From positions 650,501-714,500 of the forward strand of contig NZ_UHFH01000003.1 in the NCBI RefSeq assembly GCF_900459225.1: a DNA stretch of 64,000 nt. Reading direction: 5' to 3'. Position numbers and translations under genes: made by a program. Of the stretch, positions 56,252-63,985 are shown piece after piece. Position 1 is the first letter of the stretch. The number at the start of each line of letters is the position of its first letter. The notes beneath the pieces are model-generated. The model made no database searches and was not told the origin of the DNA. It saw only the letters and a list, made by a program, of their open reading frames with translations. Source of the DNA: Streptococcus dysgalactiae subsp. dysgalactiae. GTDB lineage: Bacteria; Bacillota; Bacilli; Lactobacillales; Streptococcaceae.

Positions 56252-57271
56252 TTGGAAACAATAGACTTTAACACAATAGCTAAAACAGAATTGCATTGCC
56301 ACCTTGATGGTTCTCTCTCCTTAGAGGTCATTCGTCAATTGGCAACCTTAGCGAATGTAACCTTACCCGAAGACGACGCTAGCTTAAAAACCTTGGTCAC
56401 AGCTCCAGAAACCTGCGAGTCATTGATGGATTACCTTAAAACATTTGATGTCATAAGACCTCTTTTACAGACGCAAGAGGCCTTGGAATTAGCTGCTTAT
56501 GACGTAATGAAGCAAGCGGCAGATGACCAAGTGATTTATATTGAGATTCGTTTTGCACCAGAATTGTCAATGGATCAAGGACTGACAGCTGTTGATGTTG
56601 TAGAGGCTGTGTTAACAGGTATTCAAAAAGGTCAAGAAGACTTTGGTGTTGTGGGCAAGGCTATTGTGTGTGGGCTTCGTCAATCGTCTCAAGCAGTGAG
56701 TCAAGCTATTTTTGACCAGGTGGTTTCTTTGGCGTCAAAAGGCTTAGTCGGTTTTGATTTTGCAGGTAATGAACTTGACTTCCCGCCAACTGTATTAGAA
56801 AGAATAATTAAGCAAACCAAAGAACGGGGTCTTCCTTTTACCTTGCATGCTGGAGAATGTGGCTGTCCTAACTATATTTCAGATGCTATTGATTTAGGTA
56901 TCAAGCGCTTAGGGCATGTGACAGCTATTCATCATCAAAAAGAGTTGCTGTCTAAGTTTATTGAAAATGAGGTGACTGCAGAGCTCTGCCTGACTAGCAA
57001 CCTCCAGACGAAAGCTGCGAGGTCGATAGCGGATTTTCCTTATTTAGAAATGAAGGCAGCAGGAGCTAAGTTGGCGATTAATACAGATAATCGCACGGTT
57101 TCTGATACCAATTTAATCAAAGAATACAAACTTTTTGCCCAACATTTCCAAACAGACGCAGCAGATTTTCTATTGCACAATCAAGATGCTATCAAGGCTA
57201 GTTTTGCCAGTCCGATTGAAAAAGCAGAGCTTCTGAATCGCCTTGAACAATCATATCAGCCTTATCTTTAA
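56252..57271 (+). CDS. add: Adenosine deaminase
   Basis: This 339-residue TIM-barrel metalloenzyme converts adenosine to inosine in purine salvage. Zinc ligands and catalytic residues: [10 protein letters not shown] (near residue 12), LHAGECG with Glu (near 199), GHVTAIHH with His (near 223), and [12 protein letters not shown] with the Asp ligand (near 276). Translation starts at TTG (56252), nine bases after AAGGAG. No ATG is available at the conserved start. Length is normal. It may be under purine control (see boxes upstream), and is a single gene. Confidence 0.94.
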   Translation: METIDFNTIAKTELHCHLDGSLSLEVIRQLATLANVTLPEDDASLKTLVTAPETCESLMDYLKTFDVIRPLLQTQEALELAAYDVMKQAADDQVIYIEIRFAPELSMDQGLTAVDVVEAVLTGIQKGQEDFGVVGKAIVCGLRQSSQAVSQAIFDQVVSLASKGLVGFDFAGNELDFPPTVLERIIKQTKERGLPFTLHAGECGCPNYISDAIDLGIKRLGHVTAIHHQKELLSKFIENEVTAELCLTSNLQTKAARSIADFPYLEMKAAGAKLAINTDNRTVSDTNLIKEYKLFAQHFQTDAADFLLHNQDAIKASFASPIEKAELLNRLEQSYQPYL

Positions 57272-57338
57272 AGAATTAGTGCGTTTCCCTAAAAAGTGTG
57301 CTAAAATAAAAATAGTTTAGTAATTTTGGGAGGAATTT

Positions 57339-57788
57339 ATGGCATTAGCAAAAATCGTTTATGCCAGCATGACAGGAAATACTGAAGAAATCGCTGATAT
57401 CGTTGCAAATAAATTGCAAGAATTGGGCCATGATGTTGACATTGACGAGTGCACAACAGTTGACGCTTCAGAATTTGAGGATGCTGATATAGCAATCGTT
57501 GCGACTTATACTTATGGTGATGGTGATTTACCAGATGAAATTGTTGATTTTTACGAAGACCTACAAGATTTAGATTTAGAAGGTAAAATCTATGGCGTGG
57601 TTGGCTCTGGTGATACATTTTATGATTATTTCTGCAAGTCTGTAGATGACTTTTCAGAGCAATTTGCTCTTACTGGTGCAACCAAAGGTGCAGAGCCTGT
57701 CAAAGTAGATTTGGCAGCAGAAGATGAAGACATCGACCGTCTAGAAGCCTTTGCAGAACAACTCTCACAGGCTGTTAATAATCTATAA
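57339..57788 (+). CDS. Flavodoxin
   Basis: This 149-residue FMN-binding electron carrier has the phosphate loop YASMTGNTEEIAD at residues 7-19. FMN-stacking segments are TYTYGDGDLPDE and GSGDTFYDYFC. The protein is very acidic and lacks a signal peptide. Short-chain flavodoxins serve in streptococci as low-potential donors. It follows add by 67 bases behind GGGAGG and precedes the chorismate mutase and CLC genes, the same order as in pneumococcus and S. mutans. Confidence 0.94.
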   Translation: MALAKIVYASMTGNTEEIADIVANKLQELGHDVDIDECTTVDASEFEDADIAIVATYTYGDGDLPDEIVDFYEDLQDLDLEGKIYGVVGSGDTFYDYFCKSVDDFSEQFALTGATKGAEPVKVDLAAEDEDIDRLEAFAEQLSQAVNNL

Positions 57789-57963
57789 AACTATTTAGCA
57801 AAAATGTCAGGGGCTTCCTTGGCATTTTTAGCTTTTTAACCCAAAATAAAGGGAATGTCACTTCAGGGTAGGGATTGAAAAAAACTATCAGTTTCACCTT
57901 GCTTCTGATCCTTTTATTAACTATAATAAAAAGATACTCTAATACATCTAGAAAAGGAAAGTT

Positions 57964-58248
57964 ATGCGTTTAGAAGAGATACGACAAGAAATCAATGGTA
58001 TTGATCAACACTTGGTTGCCTTATTAGAAAAGCGGATGGCACTTGTAGAGCAAGTAACAGCTTATAAATTAGCTAATCAATTGACTGTCTTAGATCAGGA
58101 GAGGGAAGATCAGATCTTAGATATAATCTCTCGTCTCGTTAAAGACCAAGCATTTAAACCAGTTATTCATGAGACATTCAAAACTATTATGTCTCTTTCA
58201 CGACAGTATCAAACGCAACACTTAACAGGTGGTGACACTAATGATTAA
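57964..58248 (+). CDS. Chorismate mutase (AroQ type)
   Basis: This 94-residue all-helical protein turns chorismate into prephenate for Phe/Tyr synthesis. It shows RLEEIRQEINGIDQHLVALLEKRMALVEQV in pieces with the active-site Arg, then VLDQEREDQIL and a final helix with FKTIMSLSRQYQ. A monofunctional short AroQ is usual in streptococci at this locus. It overlaps the CLC gene start (ATGATTAA) and is preceded by AAAGGAAAG. Confidence 0.9.
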   Translation: MRLEEIRQEINGIDQHLVALLEKRMALVEQVTAYKLANQLTVLDQEREDQILDIISRLVKDQAFKPVIHETFKTIMSLSRQYQTQHLTGGDTND

Positions 58249-59503
58249 ATCAATTGCAAGACTGCCTAAACCTTCCTTAAAAGAAGCGTTAGGACTAGTA
58301 GGATTAGCGCTTCCCATAGGAGGCGTGGTTGGAGTGGTTGATGTTATTTTTGGCAAAGGGCTTTTGTTTCTTTCCGGATATCGTGATCAACACCTGTTCT
58401 TGCTTCTTCCTTTTCTTTTTCTAGCAGGCCTTGTTATTGTTTTTCTTTACGATAAGTTAGGCAAAGAGGTTCGTCAAGGAATGGGATTGGTTTTTGAGGT
58501 AGGACATGGTCAAAAAGATAAGATTCCCCCTATTCTAATTCCTCTTATTTTGTTCTCGACTTGGGTGACCCACTTATTTGGAGCGAGTGCGGGTCGAGAA
58601 GGAGTAGCCGTTCAAATAGGAGCTACCATCTCTCATTATTGTCGGAGATTTGTGACTAGTCAAGAAGCCGCGCGACATCTTTTGATTATGGGGATGGCAG
58701 CCGGTTTTGCAGGGCTTTTTCAAACGCCAATTGCTGCTGTCGTATTCGCCCTTGAGGTTTTATTAGTAGGAACGCTTCGTTATTCCGCTTTATTGCCTTC
58801 CTTAGTTGCTGCTTACGTGGCTTCTTGGACTTCCCATGTCTTGGGATTAGAGAAATTTACGATTGTTCTTGAAGAAACACTTACCATAACTCCCGTCACA
58901 TTGGTTAAATTAATTGGGTTAGGTCTTATTTTTGGTCTGGTGGGAAATAGTTTTGCCTATTTACTTGACTGGTTTAAACCTTACCTGAGTCAAAAACTAC
59001 CAAATCCTTATTTCCGGATTGCTTTTATCGGTGCTTTGTTATCTATCTGTCTGATGATTGGTCACGTCGGAAGATACAGTGGTCTAGGAACTAATTTGAT
59101 TGCGGCAGCTTTTTCTGGTCAAACTATCCTAACTTACGACTGGCTTCTAAAAATGATTGTGACGGTTATCAGCTTGTCAGCTGGCTTTCAAGGTGGTGAA
59201 GTGACACCTCTATTTGCTATTGGAGCTTCTTTAGGCATCATTTTGGCCCCTTACTTAGGTCTTCCTGTACTGTTAGTTGCTGCACTTGGTTACGCCACGG
59301 TATTCGGAAGTGCCACTAATACGTTCTGGGCCCCTATCTTTATTGGGATAGAGGTCTTTGGTCCAGAAAATGCCCTAGCATATTTTGTCACCTCGGCTGC
59401 GGCCTATATGGTCAGCCACAGACATTCCATTTACAGTTATCAAAAAGTGGTAATGACTAACTTAGAAGACATGACGGTAAATCAGGTGGAGTTAAAAAAA
59501 TAG
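58241..59503 (+). CDS. CLC-family antiporter, probable fluoride/proton exporter (CLC-F/EriC)
   Basis: This membrane protein of about 420 residues has some ten transmembrane helices. CLC family parts: ASAGREGVAVQIGATI with the gating/proton Glu (near residue 127), GFAGLFQTPIAAVVFALEV in pieces, and GFQGGEVTPLFAIGASLG. The filter region reads SGLGTNLIAA instead of the GSGIP of chloride types. That, and GREGVAVQ instead of GREGP, fits the CLC-F subclass. In S. mutans the CLC genes between chorismate mutase and rplS are the fluoride antiporters EriC1a/b, the same neighbourhood as here. I start at ATG 58241. The frame extends four codons upstream. CLC membership is firm, ion choice is inferred. 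Confidence 0.88.
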   Translation: MIKSIARLPKPSLKEALGLVGLALPIGGVVGVVDVIFGKGLLFLSGYRDQHLFLLLPFLFLAGLVIVFLYDKLGKEVRQGMGLVFEVGHGQKDKIPPILIPLILFSTWVTHLFGASAGREGVAVQIGATISHYCRRFVTSQEAARHLLIMGMAAGFAGLFQTPIAAVVFALEVLLVGTLRYSALLPSLVAAYVASWTSHVLGLEKFTIVLEETLTITPVTLVKLIGLGLIFGLVGNSFAYLLDWFKPYLSQKLPNPYFRIAFIGALLSICLMIGHVGRYSGLGTNLIAAAFSGQTILTYDWLLKMIVTVISLSAGFQGGEVTPLFAIGASLGIILAPYLGLPVLLVAALGYATVFGSATNTFWAPIFIGIEVFGPENALAYFVTSAAAYMVSHRHSIYSYQKVVMTNLEDMTVNQVELKK

Positions 59504-59504
59504 C

Positions 59505-59533
59505 TTTACAATAAAGAAGCTTTTTGTTAGAAT
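59505..59533 (+). promoter_or_regulatory. Promoter of rplS
   Basis: -35 TTTACA (59505-59510), 17-base spacer, -10 TAGAAT (59528-59533). A leader with hairpin GTGTGT/ACACAC (59541-59546, 59552-59557) and further pairing follows. It may be an L19 autoregulatory leader, not tested. Confidence 0.6.
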
Positions 59534-59617
59534 AGAATTTGTGTGTAATGGACACACGAAAATTACGGCTAATCCGCTAAGACAAGTACTTAAGATTAGT
59601 AAGATAGGAGAATAAAA

Positions 59618-59965
59618 ATGAATCCATTAATCCAAAGTTTGACAGAAGGTCAACTTCGCTCTGATATCCCTAACTTCCGTCCTGGTGATACTGTTCGCGT
59701 TCACGCAAAAGTTGTCGAAGGAACTCGCGAACGTATCCAGATCTTTGAAGGTGTTGTTATTTCACGTAAAGGTCAAGGGATTTCAGAAATGTACACTGTT
59801 CGTAAAATCTCAGGTGGTATCGGGGTAGAACGTACATTCCCAATCCATACACCACGTGTTGACAAAATTGAAGTTATCCGCCACGGTAAAGTCCGTCGTG
59901 CGAAACTTTACTACTTGCGTGCATTACAAGGTAAAGCTGCTCGTATTAAAGAAATCCGTCGTTAA
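59618..59965 (+). CDS. rplS: Ribosomal protein L19
   Basis: This 115-residue 50S protein at the 30S interface shows [28 protein letters not shown] in pieces, [17 protein letters not shown], and a basic C-terminal tail with [20 protein letters not shown] in pieces. Codon use is biased as in highly expressed genes. Ribosome binding site TAGGAG. It is the last chromosomal gene before the integrated element, which enters about 180 bases downstream and leaves rplS and its terminator intact. Confidence 0.97.
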   Translation: MNPLIQSLTEGQLRSDIPNFRPGDTVRVHAKVVEGTRERIQIFEGVVISRKGQGISEMYTVRKISGGIGVERTFPIHTPRVDKIEVIRHGKVRRAKLYYLRALQGKAARIKEIRR

Positions 59966-59987
59966 TCTGAATAAGAGTCGATGGAAT

Positions 59988-60022
59988 GACAAAAGGCTAG
60001 AGTGTTCTAGTCTTTTGTCTTG
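59988..60022 (+). terminator. Terminator of rplS
   Basis: GACAAAAG-G-CTAGA / TCTAG-T-CTTTTGTC, a near-perfect 14-base stem around a GTGT loop. It lies about 20 bases after the stop codon. Confidence 0.82.
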
Positions 60023-60134
60023 TTTTATAGCGTTTATTGGAGAGATAGAAGTCATGTGAGCTTGGCAAAACAGGGCAAGTAGATGGCCTATTACGTTTAA
60101 AAAGAAGACAATAGGAACACCGAAAACAGTAGTT

Positions 60135-60174
60135 GCTGGTTCGATTCCGGCAGGGGTCATTATTGTCACCAAAA
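60135..60174 (+). other. tRNA 3'-end-like sequence, probable attachment-site core
   Basis: GCTGG-TTCGATT-CCGGC (60135-60151) is a perfect tRNA T-arm with the canonical TTC loop, followed by AGGGGTCA like an acceptor 3' strand and discriminator base. No matching 5' acceptor (G-R-Y-Y-Y-Y-T), D-arm or anticodon arm is visible in the 90 bases upstream, so this is not an intact tRNA gene. It lies 46 bases from the 3' end of the integrase gene, where attL is expected. A second copy would be expected at the far end of the element, outside the window. Confidence 0.6.
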
Positions 60175-60204
60175 AAGCCTTTTGATGTAAAGGCTTTTTT
60201 ATTA

Positions 60205-61281
60205 CTAAATTATTTTTAGGGGCATAAAAGGGGCAGTTTGATTATTAATCAATTCTTTCATATTTACAGTTGTATGACTGTAAATTGATAATGTTGTGTT
60301 GGGGTCTGAATGGCCAACTCTGTCCATAATCGCTTTTAGTGGTATTCCTTTTTCGGCTAAAAACGAAATGTGTGAGTGTCTGAATAAGTGAGTATGATAG
60401 TTACCATAAATTTTCAGGCGCTTATTGATGTATGCGTTTAAAATTGGTAAACCTTTTGAATTTGGAAAAATAAATTCACTTACTTTATTTTGTCGATTGA
60501 TGATTTCTAAAATGTTATCAGACACAGAAATTTTGCGAGTTGATTTTTTGGTCTTAGTAGTCGTGATTTCTTTAGTGTAAAAATCGTAAGTTGCGTTAAT
60601 TAGAATTTCTTTATTTTCAAAATCTATCTTATCATAAGTCAAGCAAGCCAGTTCGCCATACCTTGCACCAGTCAGAAACATCAATAAAACGATGTCTGCG
60701 AGCTTTTGTTCGTTGTTGGCTATCATTCTACCACAGAGGTCATAAACTTCATCAGATGTTAAATAAAGTACCTTTTCAGGCATATATTCCTCTTTTGGCT
60801 TAGGTACTAAAACATTATCTGTCGGATTGCTTGTTAAATAGTCCATTTGGATTGCGTAAGACAAAATAGCGTGTAATCTTTTTCTGCATTTATGTGTAAC
60901 ATGGTACGAATGGTTTGTCAATAAGTTGTCAATAAGTTGTCTAATGTCGCGTTTAGTCAACTTGCTGATAATTGTATCATCTGGCAACACGGTTGCGATA
61001 TGACCGTCTGAGACTAAATAACCACGCTTTGTAGAGTCTTTGACCGTTGGTATCCATTGATTTAAATATTCGCGCTTTAATTCACCATAGGTCATCTCAG
61101 AATGATCGCGAATAGCGAGTCTATCTTCAATCTTTTCTTTGATAATAATACTTGCTTTATTCTTAGCTTGATTACTATTCTTATCAAGTGTCACAGATAC
61201 TTTTTTATATTTTCCGGTTAATGGATCTGTATAACGTTCGATAAATTTAAATTTTCCATTTAATAATTCTTCAATCCACAT
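60205..61281 (-). CDS. int: Tyrosine-type phage integrase
   Basis: This 358-residue site-specific recombinase integrates and excises the element. The N-terminal arm-binding domain shows YTDPLTGKYKKVSVTLDKNS. A SAM-like core-binding domain follows (about residues 65-160). The catalytic domain has Arg in TGARYGELACLTYDKID, HLFRHSHISFLAEKGI with His and Arg, GHSDPNTT, and the nucleophile Tyr in LSIYSHTT near residue 336. All tetrad elements are present, so it should be active. It reads toward the chromosome junction, its stop lying 46 bases from the tRNA-like site. Single gene with its own upstream gap. Confidence 0.95.
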   Translation of the reverse strand: MWIEELLNGKFKFIERYTDPLTGKYKKVSVTLDKNSNQAKNKASIIIKEKIEDRLAIRDHSEMTYGELKREYLNQWIPTVKDSTKRGYLVSDGHIATVLPDDTIISKLTKRDIRQLIDNLLTNHSYHVTHKCRKRLHAILSYAIQMDYLTSNPTDNVLVPKPKEEYMPEKVLYLTSDEVYDLCGRMIANNEQKLADIVLLMFLTGARYGELACLTYDKIDFENKEILINATYDFYTKEITTTKTKKSTRKISVSDNILEIINRQNKVSEFIFPNSKGLPILNAYINKRLKIYGNYHTHLFRHSHISFLAEKGIPLKAIMDRVGHSDPNTTLSIYSHTTVNMKELINNQTAPFMPLKII

Positions 61282-61399
61282 TTGTTTTATACCTCAATTT
61301 CTGTTAAAATGGGTATAAGAAAACGAGCCATTTAATGCTTGTTTCTTATACGGTTTGGCCTCACACTCAACGTTTGGCGATGGCGAGTGTGGGGCTTTT

Positions 61400-61921
61400 T
61401 TATTTGTCTAAAAGTAAGTAGCCGTCTATATAAATTAGAGGGACACTATTCTCGGAACCACTTGTTGTCGTATATTCATAAGATAATAAATATCTTCCAT
61501 TGATAGTGATATTATCAGTTTCTAAAAGCTTAGTTTCTAGTCGCTTGGTTTCGATAAACAACATATACAAGTCCCCATTAGGGGTGTTTGCTAGAATTTT
61601 AGTATATTTATCTTTATCAGAGATTTGTATTATTTTTAAATTATCGATTCTAACTTTAAGGGAAAAGTACTTTTTAGGGTCTCTTAAAATTGTTTTGTAG
61701 TCATAAAATAGATACTCCTCTGATTTGTAGTTATCTGTTGTTACTTTGTCAATCTTAGATATTAGAGTGTCAAAGTATTCTTTTTCGCTCATATCTCCAG
61801 ATACTTTACTAGTATCCGATGATAGAGTTTTTGATGTTGTATCTTTTTTTGAGCCACCAGAGCAAGCTCCGAGACATACTATTAAGACTGATAAGGTAAA
61901 CAAATATACTATTTTTTTCAC
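61400..61921 (-). CDS. Prophage-encoded lipoprotein, unknown function
   Basis: This 173-residue protein has a type II signal peptide, MKKIVYLFTLSVLIVCLGACSG, given here as KKIVYLFTLSVLIV and lipobox L-G-A-C with Cys 20. A Ser/Thr/Lys-rich linker follows (SKKDTTSKTLSSDTSK), then a soluble domain of about 125 residues with beta-strands (FSLKVRIDNLKIIQIS, LYMLFIETKRLE, LIYIDGYLLLD). I do not recognise the domain. The place, between int and the repressor genes, is where streptococcal phages carry Ltp-type superinfection-exclusion lipoproteins. That role is a guess. It is expressed in the lysogenic orientation. Divergent from no other gene. Confidence 0.75.
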   Translation of the reverse strand: MKKIVYLFTLSVLIVCLGACSGGSKKDTTSKTLSSDTSKVSGDMSEKEYFDTLISKIDKVTTDNYKSEEYLFYDYKTILRDPKKYFSLKVRIDNLKIIQISDKDKYTKILANTPNGDLYMLFIETKRLETKLLETDNITINGRYLLSYEYTTTSGSENSVPLIYIDGYLLLDK

Positions 61922-61931
61922 AATAAATCCC

Positions 61932-62309
61932 CTAGATTAATTTTTTGAATTCGTCTTGTATTATCTCTTGCCCCCACGTCGTTGATATTTGATATGTCGT
62001 GGCAAACTGCAACCAATTAAAATCAACAACATCATGAGATGACAAGTAATTCTTTATCAATTCCCTAATCATAAATCTATCGGCTTGGTTTTCGTATTTT
62101 AGTAGCAATCTTTGATACTGTTTAGGGTCATGTTCAAGATGACCTAACTCGTGTAAAATAACTTTTTCTTTTTCTATTTGTGATAGATTTTGATTAATGT
62201 AGATTATCCGCTTGTCTGGATAGTAAAACCCTTTTCTGTCCCACATCGCTTCAGGGAACTCGAATAACTTGATATTGTACTGACTAAGTATCTCATTTAT
62301 CTTCACCAT
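61932..62309 (-). CDS. ImmA/IrrE-family metallopeptidase
   Basis: This 125-residue protein has the zincin motif in VILHELGHLEHD (His-Glu-x-x-His near residue 51) and a downstream Glu in KYENQADRFMIREL. Such small proteases pair with a CI-like repressor and cleave it when the cell is damaged, as with ImmA and ImmR of ICEBs1. Its start overlaps the 3' end of the repressor gene by 17 bases, so the two are made together. This implies derepression through ImmA rather than self-cleavage of the repressor. Confidence 0.9.
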   Translation of the reverse strand: MVKINEILSQYNIKLFEFPEAMWDRKGFYYPDKRIIYINQNLSQIEKEKVILHELGHLEHDPKQYQRLLLKYENQADRFMIRELIKNYLSSHDVVDFNWLQFATTYQISTTWGQEIIQDEFKKLI

Positions 62310-62652
62310 TCCCCACTCCTAAAGACAATTTAATAATAGCTTCGATTTTTTCTACGTCTGTGTCAGATAAAGGTTTTCCGTCAAACATCACAACACGTTC
62401 ACGGAGATTGGATAGGTCAATAGTTTGTGTCGGAGAGTTTTTAGGTGTCACCCCAATGATATGTTCTGGTGTCGTCCCTAAAGCCTTCGCAAATAAGTTG
62501 GCTCTATCTAGCGGAAATTTTCTTGCTTTATTAAAGTATAATGATACACCTGATTTTGACATGCCGACTTTTCTAGATAATTCACTTATCGAGAGATTTT
62601 TCTCTTTTCTGATATTATCCATCAAGTCAATTATTTCATCGTTTGTTCGCAT
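62293..62652 (-). CDS. CI-like phage repressor (HTH only)
   Basis: This 119-residue XRE-type DNA-binding protein has a helix-turn-helix at about residues 17-65 (NLSISELSRKVGMSKSGVSLYFN in pieces, RANLFAKALGTTPEHI). A short C-terminal region probably serves dimerisation or ImmA contact. It has no S24 protease domain. It should keep the element silent by binding the repeated AGAACG/CGTTCT boxes in the divergent region. Promoter on the minus strand: -35 TTGTGC (62711-62706), 17-base spacer, -10 TATAAT (62688-62683). Confidence 0.9.
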   Translation of the reverse strand: MRTNDEIIDLMDNIRKEKNLSISELSRKVGMSKSGVSLYFNKARKFPLDRANLFAKALGTTPEHIIGVTPKNSPTQTIDLSNLRERVVMFDGKPLSDTDVEKIEAIIKLSLGVGNGEDK

Positions 62653-62682
62653 TTTTTCGCCTTTCTTTTATTGACTATCTAA

Positions 62683-62812
62683 ATTATACCACCGTTCTCA
62701 AAAAAGCACAATCGTTCTCACGGAAAAACTTTTTTATTTTTTTTAGATAAAAGTGTTGACAATAAAGAACGATATTGATATACTTAGATTGTTCTTTTAA
62801 GAGAACGAAATA
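62683..62812. promoter_or_regulatory. Divergent lysogeny/early promoters with repeated operator boxes
   Basis: Repressor promoter (minus): TTGTGC 62711-62706, TATAAT 62688-62683. Early promoter (plus): TTGACA 62756-62761, 17-base spacer, TATACT 62779-62784. Boxes related to GAGAACG occur five times: 62692-62699 and 62712-62719 (as CGTTCTC), 62766-62772, 62790-62796 (as GTTCTTT) and 62801-62808. They flank or overlap both promoters, the expected layout for a CI/Cro switch. Confidence 0.8.
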
Positions 62813-62839
62813 AAAAGACAAAACAGAAGAGGGGGAAAT

Positions 62840-63058
62840 ATGGCAGTAGATTATTTACGTGTTAAAGCGGAGCGTATCGCCAAAGGCTACACACAAGACT
62901 ACATGGCTAAGCAACTAGGATGGTCTGACCGAGCTAGATACGCAAAACGCGAGAACGGATTCGTATCTTTTGATGCTGATGAGTTAGCAAAAGTAGCTGA
63001 AATTTTAGGCATTTCAAAAGATGATATTGGAATTTTTTTTACATACAACGTTCACTAA
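62840..63058 (+). CDS. Cro-like XRE-family regulator
   Basis: This 72-residue protein has an XRE helix-turn-helix: LRVKAERIAKGYTQDYMAKQLG, WSDRARYAKRENG and a third helix through DELAKVAEILGISKDDI. It is the first gene of the rightward early transcript, behind AGAGGGGG. It should compete with the CI-like repressor for the GAGAACG boxes and commit the element to lytic growth. Confidence 0.88.
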   Translation: MAVDYLRVKAERIAKGYTQDYMAKQLGWSDRARYAKRENGFVSFDADELAKVAEILGISKDDIGIFFTYNVH

Positions 63059-63155
63059 AAAGAACGATTTGTTGGTTTTAGCCGCAAAAAAAACGACTGC
63101 GGGAACAGTCGCTAACTAAATTAATTTACTTAATTATACCATGAAAGGAAACAAT

Positions 63156-63386
63156 ATGCTAGCGAAATTAAAAAGCGGTATTGAAGTACCTTACGAAGAA
63201 TTATGGATGGATGATAATGATTTAGCTGAATTTATTGGAAAGTCATTTGATCAAACGCAGCGATTACTAAGAAAGATGTACAAAGACAGAAATTACCGTA
63301 AGTACATTGACAAGGTTGGTGGTCGTTCGACAAAAGTTAAAAAATTTGAAGAATGGAGAAAAACACAAAATGAAAAGCTTATTTAA
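63156..63386 (+). CDS. Small phage early protein, excisionase/DNA-binding-like
   Basis: This 76-residue protein starts at ATG 63156 (AAAGGAAAC before it). It contains a helix-turn-helix-like segment WMDDNDLAEFIGKSFDQTQR and a basic C-terminal half ending KVKKFEEWRKTQNEKL. The layout (an aromatic-acid N-terminal helix, recognition-like helix, basic tail) recalls phage excisionase or DUF771 proteins. I cannot tell which. A hairpin CGACTG/CAGTCG (63094-63111) lies in the gap before it. The 3' end overlaps the next small gene. Confidence 0.65.
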   Translation: MLAKLKSGIEVPYEELWMDDNDLAEFIGKSFDQTQRLLRKMYKDRNYRKYIDKVGGRSTKVKKFEEWRKTQNEKLI

Positions 63387-63513
63387 CTTTATTTTCGCAA
63401 AACCAAAAAAACAAGAAGAAAAACCAAAATGGACGATTGAAAACAACGGTTGGGAAGCCAATGCGCGTAGATATAACCAGTTGCACGGTTTGCCTGGCAA
63501 GCAGATTTGGTAG
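63370..63513 (+). CDS. Small phage protein, unknown
   Basis: A 47-residue frame from ATG 63370 overlaps the end of the previous gene by 17 bases. It is Lys-rich at the N-terminus (FIFAKPKKQEEKPKW) and ends NQLHGLPGKQIW. A GGAG lies about 12 bases before the ATG. No family is recognised. Tight packing with neighbours on both sides is the main support. Confidence 0.5.
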   Translation: MKSLFNFIFAKPKKQEEKPKWTIENNGWEANARRYNQLHGLPGKQIW

Positions 63514-63522
63514 GAGGAAAGA

Positions 63523-63741
63523 ATGGAACAACAACTAATTAATGATAACGAATTTTTGCGAGACGAAAATCGCAGGTTAAATAATGAATTGGCGGAACAT
63601 TATTTTGTAGTTACAGCTAAAGCCAATTTATTAGATGTCATTATTGCCAGTGGTTTTATCTTGCAAAGTACGATAGATAAATGTATAGCCGAATTGGATG
63701 AAATTGATCAAATGGAACTTAGAAAGGTATGGAATAAATAG
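63523..63741 (+). CDS. Small phage protein, coiled-coil-like, unknown
   Basis: A 72-residue protein behind a strong TAGGAGGAAA ribosome binding site. The N-terminal 25 residues are charged and helical (NDNEFLRDENRRLNNELAEHY), like a short coiled coil. A hydrophobic middle follows (ANLLDVIIASGFILQ). No known family recognised. Small proteins of this type are common in phage early regions. Confidence 0.65.
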   Translation: MEQQLINDNEFLRDENRRLNNELAEHYFVVTAKANLLDVIIASGFILQSTIDKCIAELDEIDQMELRKVWNK

Positions 63742-63742
63742 T

Positions 63743-63985
63743 ATGAGATTAGCAAAGCAAAAAATTGGAGCTCAACAAAATGGATATGGCCGCATTGGAT
63801 GTGATATTGAAATTTATAATGAAATTGCTGAAATTGCAGATAAATGTGGATATACCCTGACGAGCTTAACAAATGCTCTTTTAGGTTATGCTTTAGAGAA
63901 TAGCGAGCTCACAGCAGAAACAAAAACAGTTGAAGTTTTTAAATTTACTATAGGAAACGAGGATTTCGATAATGGTAACAATTAA
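63743..63985 (+). CDS. Small phage protein, possible ribbon-helix-helix
   Basis: An 80-residue protein from ATG 63743. DIEIYNEIAEIADKCGYTLTSLTNALLGYALEN (in pieces) looks like a strand followed by two helices, as in MetJ/Arc-type DNA-binding proteins, though the rest is acidic. Its end overlaps a further reading frame that begins at 63972. Function unknown. Confidence 0.55.
   Translation: MRLAKQKIGAQQNGYGRIGCDIEIYNEIAEIADKCGYTLTSLTNALLGYALENSELTAETKTVEVFKFTIGNEDFDNGNN

Noticed and set aside
60135..60160. An intact tRNA or tmRNA gene at the integration site
   Set aside because: Only the T-arm and acceptor-like tail are present; no D-arm, anticodon arm or 5' acceptor strand could be found, and the end does not match tmRNA.
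59924..60172. 82-codon minus-strand frame after rplS beginning MVTIMTPAGIEPATTVFG
   Set aside because: The GIEPAT stretch is the usual spurious translation of a tRNA T-arm in reverse; it marks the tRNA-like sequence, not a protein.
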